Positions 30,315-37,672 of a DNA stretch of 64,000 bases are shown here, piece by piece. The position numbers and the translations under genes were made by a program. The stretch's first letter is position 1; every line of letters begins with the position of its first letter. The notes below the pieces were generated by a model, which saw only the letters and a program-made list of their open reading frames with translations, did no database searches and was not told the origin of the DNA. The stretch spans positions 42,178 through 106,177 of the forward strand of contig JAIKWS010000035.1 of NCBI GenBank assembly GCA_024684515.1, read 5' to 3'. This stretch comes from Prevotella sp. Lineage in GTDB: Bacteria; Bacteroidota; Bacteroidia; Bacteroidales; Bacteroidaceae.

Positions 30315-30780
30315 CGAATTATCCAAAGAAGGCACTTTTCTTTATGTTCCATTCATTTTTCTATTCGTAACAATGTTCCATTCTCGTGCGGTTTTCAGCC
30401 TCTTCTGCCTATCCACATGGTCATTATCGCAGCGGCATGGTGTCTCCGTCTTTTTCTTGCTGTTGGCAAAATTGCATGACAAATTTACGAAGATTAATTC
30501 ACTCAAACAAAAGAATTTTGTAAAATATTGTTAAACCATGATTCTTCCCCTGCTGGCTTTGGCTCTGTCGTTATGCCTCCCTCCTCCGGAGCTTCAGGAG
30601 GGTAACCGTGACAATGAGAAGCCCCTCGCAAGTCTGGGCTTGTCGAGGGGTATGCAAACGATTTTGTCTGGCATCAGGGTAGCAACCGGCAGCTTGCAAT
30701 GAGGGTGTCTAGCATGTGGAGTAGCTGGTTAGGGCTGTCCCACGAGCGGTGATGCCCCTGCCCGCACCTCAGGATGGCGG
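30315..30780. other. Intergenic stretch with one strong hairpin
   Basis: No credible gene between the ABC ATPase stop and the regulator promoter. 30622-30650 is a stable hairpin (CCCCTCGCAAG pairing with CTTG-T-CGAGGGG, 6-nt loop). It has no T-tract on either strand, so it is a poor intrinsic terminator. The 30540-30780 part is GC-rich and could be a decayed sequence, but I recognise nothing in it. Confidence 0.6.
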
Positions 30781-31455
30781 TCACATGATGGTATTCTCTA
30801 CCACCTGTCCGTCGAGCAGGTTGATGATGCGTTGTGCACAGGCAGCATCACGTTGCGAGTGTGTCACCATGACCACGGTGGTGCCATCCTGCCAGAGCTG
30901 TGTGAGCAGCTGCATCACCTCGTGGCCGTTCTTCGTGTCTAGGTTGCCCGTGGGCTCGTCAGCGAGTATCAGCTTGGGCCGGCTGACCACTGCCCTGGCG
31001 ATGGCCACACGCTGCTGCTGTCCTCCTGACAGCTGCTGTGGGAAGTGGTGGGCACGATGACTGATGGCCATCCGTTGCAGGATCTCCTGCACCCGTTGTC
31101 TGCGTTCCTTCTTGGGCACGCCAAGATAGCTCAGTGGCAGTTCCACATTCTCCTCTACGTTCAGTTCGTCGATGAGGTTGAAGCTCTGAAAGACAAAGCC
31201 GATCTGTCCCTTGCGCACCTTTGTCCGCTGGCTCTCTCTCAGGCTTCCTACATCCTGTCCGTCAAGCATATAGGTGCCACTGGTGGGATTGTCCAGCAGT
31301 CCGAGGATATTGAGCAGTGTTGACTTGCCACAGCCCGATGGTCCCATGACGGCTACGAACTCACCCTTGTTCACCTCGAGAGACACCCCTCCTAGTGCTA
31401 CGGTCTCCACCTCTTCCGTGCGGAACACCTTCTGAATGTTTTCCAGTTTGATCAT
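30781..31455 (-). CDS. ABC transporter ATP-binding protein, MacB/LolD type
   Basis: 224 residues, full length for the family. Walker A is GPSGCGKS (38-45), the signature is LSGGQ (142-146) and Walker B is LILADEPTGNLDT (162 onward). The subfamily signature NLDT and the size match MacB/LolD/FtsE-type ATPases, which power mechanotransmission exporters rather than classical import. It is last in the operon, 22 bp after the second FtsX-type permease. The substrate cannot be inferred; relatives export peptides, antibiotics or lipoproteins. Confidence 0.95.
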   Translation of the reverse strand: MIKLENIQKVFRTEEVETVALGGVSLEVNKGEFVAVMGPSGCGKSTLLNILGLLDNPTSGTYMLDGQDVGSLRESQRTKVRKGQIGFVFQSFNLIDELNVEENVELPLSYLGVPKKERRQRVQEILQRMAISHRAHHFPQQLSGGQQQRVAIARAVVSRPKLILADEPTGNLDTKNGHEVMQLLTQLWQDGTTVVMVTHSQRDAACAQRIINLLDGQVVENTIM

Positions 31456-31477
31456 TGTTCTTTTGCTTGTTATGTTG

Positions 31478-33841
31478 TTATTCGTTCTTCAGATAGTTCA
31501 CCGGATTGCTGTTGGCCAGCTGCCGTGTTTGCAGGTATGCCACGATGGTGATGACAATGCCCACCGCGATGGCCACGGCCACGTGTATGCACCAGGGCAG
31601 GGCTACCTTGTCGGCAAACTGCTGCAAGAGCAGGCTGCTGAAATGCCAGCCGAGCATGACTCCCACGATGATAGAGGGTAGGGCAATGACGGCAATGCTG
31701 CGCAGGAACAGCAGCTGCACCTCTGCCGTCGAGGCTCCCATCACCTTGCGGATGGCCAGCTCGCGGGTACGTCGTTGTACTTCATCGCGGATATAGCCTA
31801 TCAGGCCTGTCAGGGTGATGAGCAGCGATGCCAGACAGCCTATCATGATGAGGTCTCTCGTGTGCTGTGTCTCCTGATAGCTGTCAGCCAGCTCGGTAGC
31901 ATAGGCCTTCACGTTCAGGCTGGCATCAGGATACATCCGGTCGCAGAGCTGTCCTACGGCAGTGATGGCCTCGGGGGTCAGTTGCTGGAACCTGATCATG
32001 ATATAGCTGGCGTAGATGTTGCCATTGACCATCATGGCCGGACGCTCTTCCCTGTCCACCATTGTGCCAATGGTGAAGTTCCTCACCACTCCCGTGATGG
32101 TCAGGGGCACCTCGTCGCCAAACTCGGTGCTCAGCATCGTCATGCCGACGACATCGCTGCAGTGGGTCGTCTCCTGCAGCTTCCTGGCAAAAGCCTCGTC
32201 CACCAGGGCTTCCGGTAGCCATCCCGGATGGTCGAGTGGCGTGAAACCCTTGCCCTGTACCACTGTCAGGCCCAGTGTCTGCAAGATGGTGGGTTCCACG
32301 AAATAGAGACAGGCATAGTTGAAAAGATGCCGTGGGTCTCCGGGCAGCATGACGTTGTTGCCACTCTGGCTCTGCATGGGCAGTGAATTGCAGGTGGCCG
32401 TACTGGTCACGCCAGGCAGCTTCTCAATCTCACGGGCCAGCACGAAGGTGGAGTCCGAGGGGTTGACAATCTCTATATAGGCCACATCCTGATATTCATA
32501 TCCCATGTCTTTGCCGAGCATATAGTCGTACTGGCGGTAGATGGTGCTGAGGATGCTGATGAGCATGGTGCTCAGCACAAACTGGAAGGCAAGCAGCGAC
32601 AGCTTCCAGATGCGTCTGTTCTCACTAAACAGGCGGTAGGCATAGGTGGTGGGGATGCGTGAATAGATATATCCCGGCAACAGTCCGCAGCCGACGACTA
32701 CGATGAGGCACACCACCGTCAGCACGACGATGGTCTGTGCAGAGAACAGGGTGCCCACGCCAACACCCAGCAGTTGTCGTATGAGGTCTTGTCCCAGCCA
32801 CAGCAGCAGCGACATCAGCAGCAGTGCCAGCAACAGCAGGACGACGGCCTCGGCCAGGGTGGTCAGGTAGAATTCTCTCCTGGGGGCTCCCAGCACCTTC
32901 CTGATAGCCACAAGACGTGCCCTGCCCACCAGCGAGCTGATGACCACGAGGATATAGTTCATCACGGCCGTAAAGAGCATCACCACGGCTACCACAGCGA
33001 GGATGGTGCAGGTGGTCTTCACCTGCACGTCCTTCATCCTGCTCTCGTTGACGGGATGCAGCCTGAATGTCACCTGCTCGAAGCCTGCCTTCCTGAGATC
33101 TTCCCAGGGCAGCTGTTCCCTCAGCATGACATCCGTCTCTGCCTCCACTTTCTTCATGTCGCTGTCTGCATGCAGTCTTACAAACGAGTGATAGCGGTCG
33201 TTGCCCAGCAGGTTGCTGGTGCCGTCGTAGGAGAATGTGCCTATCGTCGGCATCGACATGATGATGTCCAGGTCGTAGAAGCTGCCGTTCTCCTCATAGT
33301 CACGGAAGATGCCGCCGATGGTTACTGCCTTGCCGGGTGCGGCCATGAAGCAGAAGGTCTTGCCCACCATCTGGCCACCCATCTTCTCGTTCAGCCGCTG
33401 GCTGATCAGACACTGTCCGCTGGTGCTCAGCATGCCCTTGGCATCGCCCTGCACGATGTCCGTGTGGAAGATGTCGAAGAAACAGGAGTCGGCAAACAGT
33501 GTCTTGCCGAAGCCATAGTGTCGTCCGTCGGCAGTGGTCAGCTGTTCGTGGCTATTGAACATAGTGTATCTTGTGCCCGTCTCGATCTCGGGGATATAGT
33601 GGCACATGGCCGGTATGACCCCTCCTGGCGTGGCATCGTACTCGCTATAGCCCTGTCCACTGCGTTCGAAGCCTTCCGACACCTCGTAGACATGCTCCTT
33701 GTCCACGATGCAGGGGTTGTAGTTGCGTTCCAGCTCTACCTTGGCGATGAGCACCAGGGCCACCGTCAGTCCTATGGCCAGCGAGACGACCTTGATGGCC
33801 GTCCCCTGTCCTCTGGAGAATATATTCCTGAGCAGTTTCAT
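31478..33841 (-). CDS. FtsX/MacB-type ABC transporter permease (second)
   Basis: 787 residues with one N-terminal membrane helix (about 15-35), a large periplasmic MacB_PCD domain, three helices (about 280-390), another helix near 415 and a second periplasmic domain. The final FtsX block of three helices includes TRELAIRKVMGASTAEV. The permease motif occurs twice (LVAIRKVLGAPRREF and the one above), indicating the internal duplication usual in this family. It starts 2 bp after the stop of the other permease. The pair presumably forms a heterodimer with the ATPase encoded next. It is the second of three genes. Confidence 0.92.
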   Translation of the reverse strand: MKLLRNIFSRGQGTAIKVVSLAIGLTVALVLIAKVELERNYNPCIVDKEHVYEVSEGFERSGQGYSEYDATPGGVIPAMCHYIPEIETGTRYTMFNSHEQLTTADGRHYGFGKTLFADSCFFDIFHTDIVQGDAKGMLSTSGQCLISQRLNEKMGGQMVGKTFCFMAAPGKAVTIGGIFRDYEENGSFYDLDIIMSMPTIGTFSYDGTSNLLGNDRYHSFVRLHADSDMKKVEAETDVMLREQLPWEDLRKAGFEQVTFRLHPVNESRMKDVQVKTTCTILAVVAVVMLFTAVMNYILVVISSLVGRARLVAIRKVLGAPRREFYLTTLAEAVVLLLLALLLMSLLLWLGQDLIRQLLGVGVGTLFSAQTIVVLTVVCLIVVVGCGLLPGYIYSRIPTTYAYRLFSENRRIWKLSLLAFQFVLSTMLISILSTIYRQYDYMLGKDMGYEYQDVAYIEIVNPSDSTFVLAREIEKLPGVTSTATCNSLPMQSQSGNNVMLPGDPRHLFNYACLYFVEPTILQTLGLTVVQGKGFTPLDHPGWLPEALVDEAFARKLQETTHCSDVVGMTMLSTEFGDEVPLTITGVVRNFTIGTMVDREERPAMMVNGNIYASYIMIRFQQLTPEAITAVGQLCDRMYPDASLNVKAYATELADSYQETQHTRDLIMIGCLASLLITLTGLIGYIRDEVQRRTRELAIRKVMGASTAEVQLLFLRSIAVIALPSIIVGVMLGWHFSSLLLQQFADKVALPWCIHVAVAIAVGIVITIVAYLQTRQLANSNPVNYLKNE

Positions 33842-33843
33842 AT

Positions 33844-36231
33844 CTATTCGCTTGTTATGCTGTTGACGGGGTTTTCATTGGCCGTACGCCAGCTTTGTAC
33901 GACGATGGTGGTCATCGTGACCAAGGCCACACAGAGCATGGCCAGGGGGAATATCCACCAGTAGATGGGTGTCCGTTCGGCAAAGTTCGACAGCCACTGT
34001 CTGCCGATATGACAGGCCAGTGGTGCTGCCACGGCAAAGCTGACAAGCAGCAGCCAGACATAGCGACGGCACAGCAGCCCGAGTATCTCACCTGCCGTAG
34101 AGCCCATCACCTTGCGGATGCCTATCTCCTTCCTCCGGTACTCAGTCTCGAAGAGAGTCATGCAGAATACACCTATCAGGGTGATTGTCAGGCAGATGAA
34201 CGAGAAGACCATCACCTGGCGGATGAACCGGAACTCCTCCTGGTAGGTCTCCTCCAGCATCTGGTCAACGTATCTCGCATCGGGTTCGTGGGTGGCTCCC
34301 ATCTTCATGCACAGCTCCTTCACCTGCTGCCGCACCTGCTGTTTGTCACAGCCTGGTGCCACTCTGACGTTCATCACCCCAAGGTTGTTGGTCCATCCGT
34401 TGCTCAGGTAGGTCTCCCCATAGATGACGAAGACCAGTGGCAGCTCGTTGTTGTCCATTCGTGTGGAGCCGAAACGCACATTACGGCATACCCCCACCAC
34501 GGGGAGCTCCCCCTCGTTGTCGAGCAGCTTCTGGTCCATCTCCACCCAGTCCCACTGCCTGCGTGCTGCCTCGTTGATGATGTAGCAGTCGCCATCGTGC
34601 TCGTTGAAGTCACGGCCTTCCACTACCTCGATGCCCATGGTGCGCAGGTAGTGCCAGTCCACGGGCATGGCGGTGAACTGCACATAGTGCTTCTCGTCAT
34701 CACGTCCCCATTGCATATAGGCATCCCTGCTGCCCAGTGCAAACTGCGAGTAGGCCACGTCCACGATGCCGGGCTGCTGCAGCAGTTCCATGCGCAGGGC
34801 TTCCTGCTTGTCGAGCAGCTCCCAGGTGTCCACATGCAGGATCTCGTCCTTGGCGAAGCCATAGTCCGAGCTGAAGATATAGCGGCTCTGCAGATAGAGT
34901 ATGCTGATATACACCACCATCACACAGGTGATGACAAACTGCAGGGTGAGCAGTAGCGTGCGCAGCCGTCGGCCTCGTGGCGACAGGCTATAGGCCCCTT
35001 TCAGCACCATCGAGGGCTGGAAGCTGGTGACGTAATAGGCGGGATAGGCACCTGCCGCCATGCCCACTACGACTGCCGCCATGCCGGTGACAGCCAGCAG
35101 CCAGGGATGATCGCCTATACTGATGCTGCCGATGGTCATGCTTCCTATCAACGGCCAGTTCGACAGCAACAGGCAGATGACGATGGCCACGGCATAGGCC
35201 AGCAGTGACGTCAGCACGGCCTCACCGACGATCGACAGCCGGAGCGACCTGCGGGTGCTGCCCAGCACCATGCGGGTGTTGATGCTCTTCAGTCGCATCG
35301 GACTCTCCGCCAGCATGAAATTGATGAAGTTGATGGCTGCCACCAGCAGCACGAGTACACACGCCAGCTGCAAGATCCAGTCCACGGTCCTGTTGCCCTT
35401 GTCATCCTCTGAGCTGACACCCGAGAACCATGTCTCTGACAGTGGTCGCAGCCGTACTTTCACGGTACCCCTGATTTTTTCCGGGTCCCATCTGCCCCTC
35501 ATGCCGTGGTCGATGTATGTCTGATGGAATCTCTCCAGCAGTGGTCCGACGATGGCCTGCTCTATCTCGTCGGTGTCTATCTCTCCGTTCAGCCGCAGAT
35601 AGCACATGTAGTTATAGTTCTGGTAGTTGCCCACTCCCTCGTCTCCCAGTGGGGCGTAGATGCAGTTGTGTATCAGGCAGTTGTCGGGGAAGTCCTCATA
35701 GACCCCCATCACCTGTATGCTGTCCTGTCCCAGTCGCATGCACCGTCCTGCCACCTGTGTGGAGCCGAAGTACTGCATGGCTATCGATGCGGGTATGATC
35801 AGTTGCCTGCGTGTCTCCGGTGTCCAGGTCAGTGTGCCGTCCAACAGTCGCGGTGCCAGGGTGGCCAGTGCCTCGTCGTTGGCATGGTTGCCCTCGAAGG
35901 TGACCTCCGTCATGCCCTTGCTGAAGGTCCAGTTGTTATACCAGCCCTGCATCAGAGCCATGCCCTCCACCTGTGGCAGCTCAGCGAGCAGGTCGGCCAG
36001 GTAGCGGGTCACGTTCGCCTGCCACTTGCTCACGTCCATCATGGCGGGTACCTCCACGCGGTACAGCTCATCGCTGTCCTTCAGGCCACGGTTGTACGAA
36101 TGGTTGTAGGCCACCTGCGTCAGGAAGAGATAGCAGCTGACGAAGGCCACCACCAGCCCCACGAAGTTCAGCAGCGTGGCGGTGGTGAAACGACGGCTCA
36201 TTGACCATAGGTTCTTGAATACGGTTCTCAT
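33844..36231 (-). CDS. FtsX/MacB-type ABC transporter permease (first)
   Basis: 795 residues with the same layout as the following permease: N-terminal helix (about 17-38), periplasmic domain, central helices and a second periplasmic domain. The C-terminal FtsX helices contain YRRKEIGIRKVMGSTAGE. The matching half near residue 310 (MRLKSINTRMVLGSTRRS) is more diverged. It is the first gene of the three-gene exporter operon, with a promoter having both -7 and -33 boxes at 36255-36286. Related Bacteroidota permeases are usually annotated only as ABC transporter permease. Nothing nearby identifies the cargo. Confidence 0.92.
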   Translation of the reverse strand: MRTVFKNLWSMSRRFTTATLLNFVGLVVAFVSCYLFLTQVAYNHSYNRGLKDSDELYRVEVPAMMDVSKWQANVTRYLADLLAELPQVEGMALMQGWYNNWTFSKGMTEVTFEGNHANDEALATLAPRLLDGTLTWTPETRRQLIIPASIAMQYFGSTQVAGRCMRLGQDSIQVMGVYEDFPDNCLIHNCIYAPLGDEGVGNYQNYNYMCYLRLNGEIDTDEIEQAIVGPLLERFHQTYIDHGMRGRWDPEKIRGTVKVRLRPLSETWFSGVSSEDDKGNRTVDWILQLACVLVLLVAAINFINFMLAESPMRLKSINTRMVLGSTRRSLRLSIVGEAVLTSLLAYAVAIVICLLLSNWPLIGSMTIGSISIGDHPWLLAVTGMAAVVVGMAAGAYPAYYVTSFQPSMVLKGAYSLSPRGRRLRTLLLTLQFVITCVMVVYISILYLQSRYIFSSDYGFAKDEILHVDTWELLDKQEALRMELLQQPGIVDVAYSQFALGSRDAYMQWGRDDEKHYVQFTAMPVDWHYLRTMGIEVVEGRDFNEHDGDCYIINEAARRQWDWVEMDQKLLDNEGELPVVGVCRNVRFGSTRMDNNELPLVFVIYGETYLSNGWTNNLGVMNVRVAPGCDKQQVRQQVKELCMKMGATHEPDARYVDQMLEETYQEEFRFIRQVMVFSFICLTITLIGVFCMTLFETEYRRKEIGIRKVMGSTAGEILGLLCRRYVWLLLVSFAVAAPLACHIGRQWLSNFAERTPIYWWIFPLAMLCVALVTMTTIVVQSWRTANENPVNSITSE

Positions 36232-36254
36232 GTCGTAAATATTGATGACGACTG

Positions 36255-36286
36255 CAAAGTTACCACATTATTCTATATGTACCAAA
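36255..36286 (-). promoter_or_regulatory. Complete Bacteroidota-type promoter of the ABC exporter operon
   Basis: On the - strand TTTG (36283-36286) is followed after 20 bp by TAACTTTG (36255-36262), about 24 bp before the first start codon. Both boxes and the spacing match the housekeeping consensus. Confidence 0.75.
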
Positions 36287-36388
36287 TGTCTGTGGCCTCG
36301 TCAGGGCAGAATGTCTAAAATTTAGACACCTCGTTGCATGATTTCTTGACAATGACAGCTTAGGAGCATGATCTCCCGTTCTGATGTC

Positions 36389-36440
36389 TAACCTGAATAA
36401 TTCATAGCACAAAGAAAGACTCTATGAATTATTCAGGTTA
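36389..36440. repeat. Perfect 19-bp inverted repeat with 14-nt loop
   Basis: 36389-36407 (TAACCTGAATAATTCATAG) and 36422-36440 are exact reverse complements. It is A/T-rich with no T-tail, and sits at the start of the gene-free repeat island upstream of the exporter operon. It could be a mobile-element remnant or a regulatory hairpin. Confidence 0.85.
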
Positions 36441-36455
36441 AAGTTTCTAATCAAT

Positions 36456-36593
36456 AGTCCGCCCCTTTTGGAGCGGACTTTTTTGGAGCGGATGCAGTTG
36501 GAGCACATCGTTTTCCTATTCTTTGCTACTAATTTTTTTTTTTTCTTTTTATACTTCCAATTTTTCCCAAAATAATTGCTCCATCCGCTCCAA
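36456..36593 (+). repeat. Terminator-like hairpin followed by inverted GGAGCGGA motifs
   Basis: AGTCCGC (36456-36462) pairs with GCGGACT (36473-36479), followed by five T, a good intrinsic terminator shape on +. The word TTTTGGAGCGGA recurs directly afterwards, then TTGGAGCA. About 80 bp further on, their complements (TGCTCCA, TCCGCTCC) appear in reverse order near 36577-36592, forming a larger imperfect inverted repeat around a T-rich loop. No gene lies upstream on + to be terminated. Confidence 0.65.
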
Positions 36594-36652
36594 TAAAATA
36601 ATTTGGAAGATAACACTTTGATAGTTAGTAGAATATGCTGGTTTTTCTTTGA

Positions 36653-36684
36653 CTCACATTTAGCTCACATTTAGCTTACATCAG
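36653..36684. repeat. 11-bp tandem triplicate
   Basis: CTCACATTTAG at 36653-36663 and 36664-36674 is followed by a degenerate third copy (CTTACATCAG). It has the same period as the triplicate at 4901-4933 with a different sequence. Confidence 0.85.
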
Positions 36685-36771
36685 CATACGCTCCATGAAT
36701 CGGCTCCTTCTAGCACCTCATCCACCACAAGCGCTACAAAACAGCTGGCACACCTGCACCCCTCTTTTTTT

Positions 36772-36850
36772 GAGTGCACTCAAAAAATATTTCCAGTGCA
36801 CTCAAAAAATATTTCCAGTGCACTCAAAAAATACTTCCAGTGCACTCAAA
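36772..36850. repeat. 22-bp-period array with AGTGCACT core
   Basis: SAGTGCACTC starts at 36772, 36794, 36816 and 36838, exactly 22 bp apart. The linkers are nearly identical (AAAAAATATTTC, with one T-to-C change). The core is the same as in the array at 19728. Its last unit abuts the foldback element that starts at 36857. Confidence 0.92.
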
Positions 36851-36856
36851 AAATAT

Positions 36857-37409
36857 TTCGACCTGTGCGGTTGAAGATTGATACTTGATGAAAAAAATAG
36901 ACTTTTATCATGACCATTGGCATGAAGCTCACTGGCAGATATCACTTTAGCCAGCCGTGCGCTAGCCACGAGTGAAGGACATCGCGTAGCCACGAGTGAA
37001 GGACATCGCGTAGCCACTCCCCTCCCCTCCTCTTAGGGGAGGGGCTAGTGGTGGGGTCTACAAGACTAACTTCCTATCTGCTTGCGGGCCCACAACGAGG
37101 GCGTCTAGCTCAGGATTCCACAGGTGATGGCAAGCAATGTAGGTGTGTAGGGCTAGGTGTAATAGATAGTTCTGCAGACCCCACCCCTGCCCCATTCCCG
37201 AGCAAGCTCGCCGACCCGTAGCCTTTCCCCTAAGAGGAGGGGAGGGGAGTGGCTACGCGATGTCCGTAACTCGAGGCTACGCGATGTCCTTCACTCGTGG
37301 CTAGCGCACGGCTGGTTAAAGCGATATCTGCCAGTGAGCTTCATGCCAATGGTCATGATAAAAGTCTATTTTTTTCATCAAGTATCAATCTTCAACCGCA
37401 CAGGTCGAA
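36857..37409. mobile_element. 553-bp MITE-like foldback element with 184-bp inverted arms
   Basis: 36857-37040 and 37226-37409 are reverse complements over 184 bp with about five mismatches by eye and no gaps. Outer ends read TTCGACCTGTGCGG. Each arm holds the 24-bp unit AGCCACGAGTGAAGGACATC... in tandem (the second unit is altered in the right arm) and a CCCCTCCCC/GGGGAGGGG hairpin. The 185-bp centre has further inverted CCCCACCCC/GGGGTGGG words and no ORF of note. Short mirror-image ORFs in the arms encode the same peptide (ISASELHANGHDKSLFF...). No transposase and no clear target duplication are seen. A non-autonomous transposable element is the best guess. Confidence 0.75.
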
Positions 37410-37432
37410 CAATTTCTTAAGTTATTCTTGCC

Positions 37433-37548
37433 CAACACCTCATACAATCGCCGGAAATGCCGATAAACAGAGGGTTTTCACATGGGGTGGCCACCCCATG
37501 TGAAATCCTTTGTACAAGGGCATTTGCGGCAATTTGTGTGAGGTGTTG
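37433..37548. repeat. 116-bp imperfect palindrome with a perfect 30-bp core
   Basis: Arms of 58 bp (37433-37490 and 37491-37548) begin and end with CAACACCTCA/TGAGGTGTTG and meet without a loop. The central 30 bp (37476-37505) are perfectly palindromic. Mismatches cluster in the middle of each arm. It lies 124 bp past the stop of the second GH115 gene, so it might also act in transcript ending. The remainder, 37549-37672, shows nothing clear. Confidence 0.8.
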
Positions 37549-37672
37549 CCAAAAAAAGTAGTCGAAAATTTTTCGTTTTTTTAGGAAACAAGGTAATAAA
37601 ACTTAACAAACGTAATATCCCCAGCCCCCGCACTATTTCGCTACCGCGAGTGCCCATGATCATTGTCCATAG

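Noticed and set aside
30622-30650. Terminator of the ABC exporter operon
   Set aside because: Strong stem but no T-tract on either strand; kept only as a hairpin in the gap description.
32774-33964. 396-codon + strand frame opposite the FtsX permease
   Set aside because: His/Gln-rich shadow of a membrane-protein gene; no start signals or family features.
36772-36850. Possible CRISPR array
   Set aside because: Units are contiguous with near-identical 12-bp linkers, no variable spacers of 26-40 bp and no cas genes. The same applies to 19728-19845 and 4732-4803.
36802-37017. Small - strand ORF in the left arm of the foldback element
   Set aside because: Its mirror copy (37297-37503, +) exists only because the arms are inverted repeats, and it reads through the 22-bp array. 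More likely non-coding.
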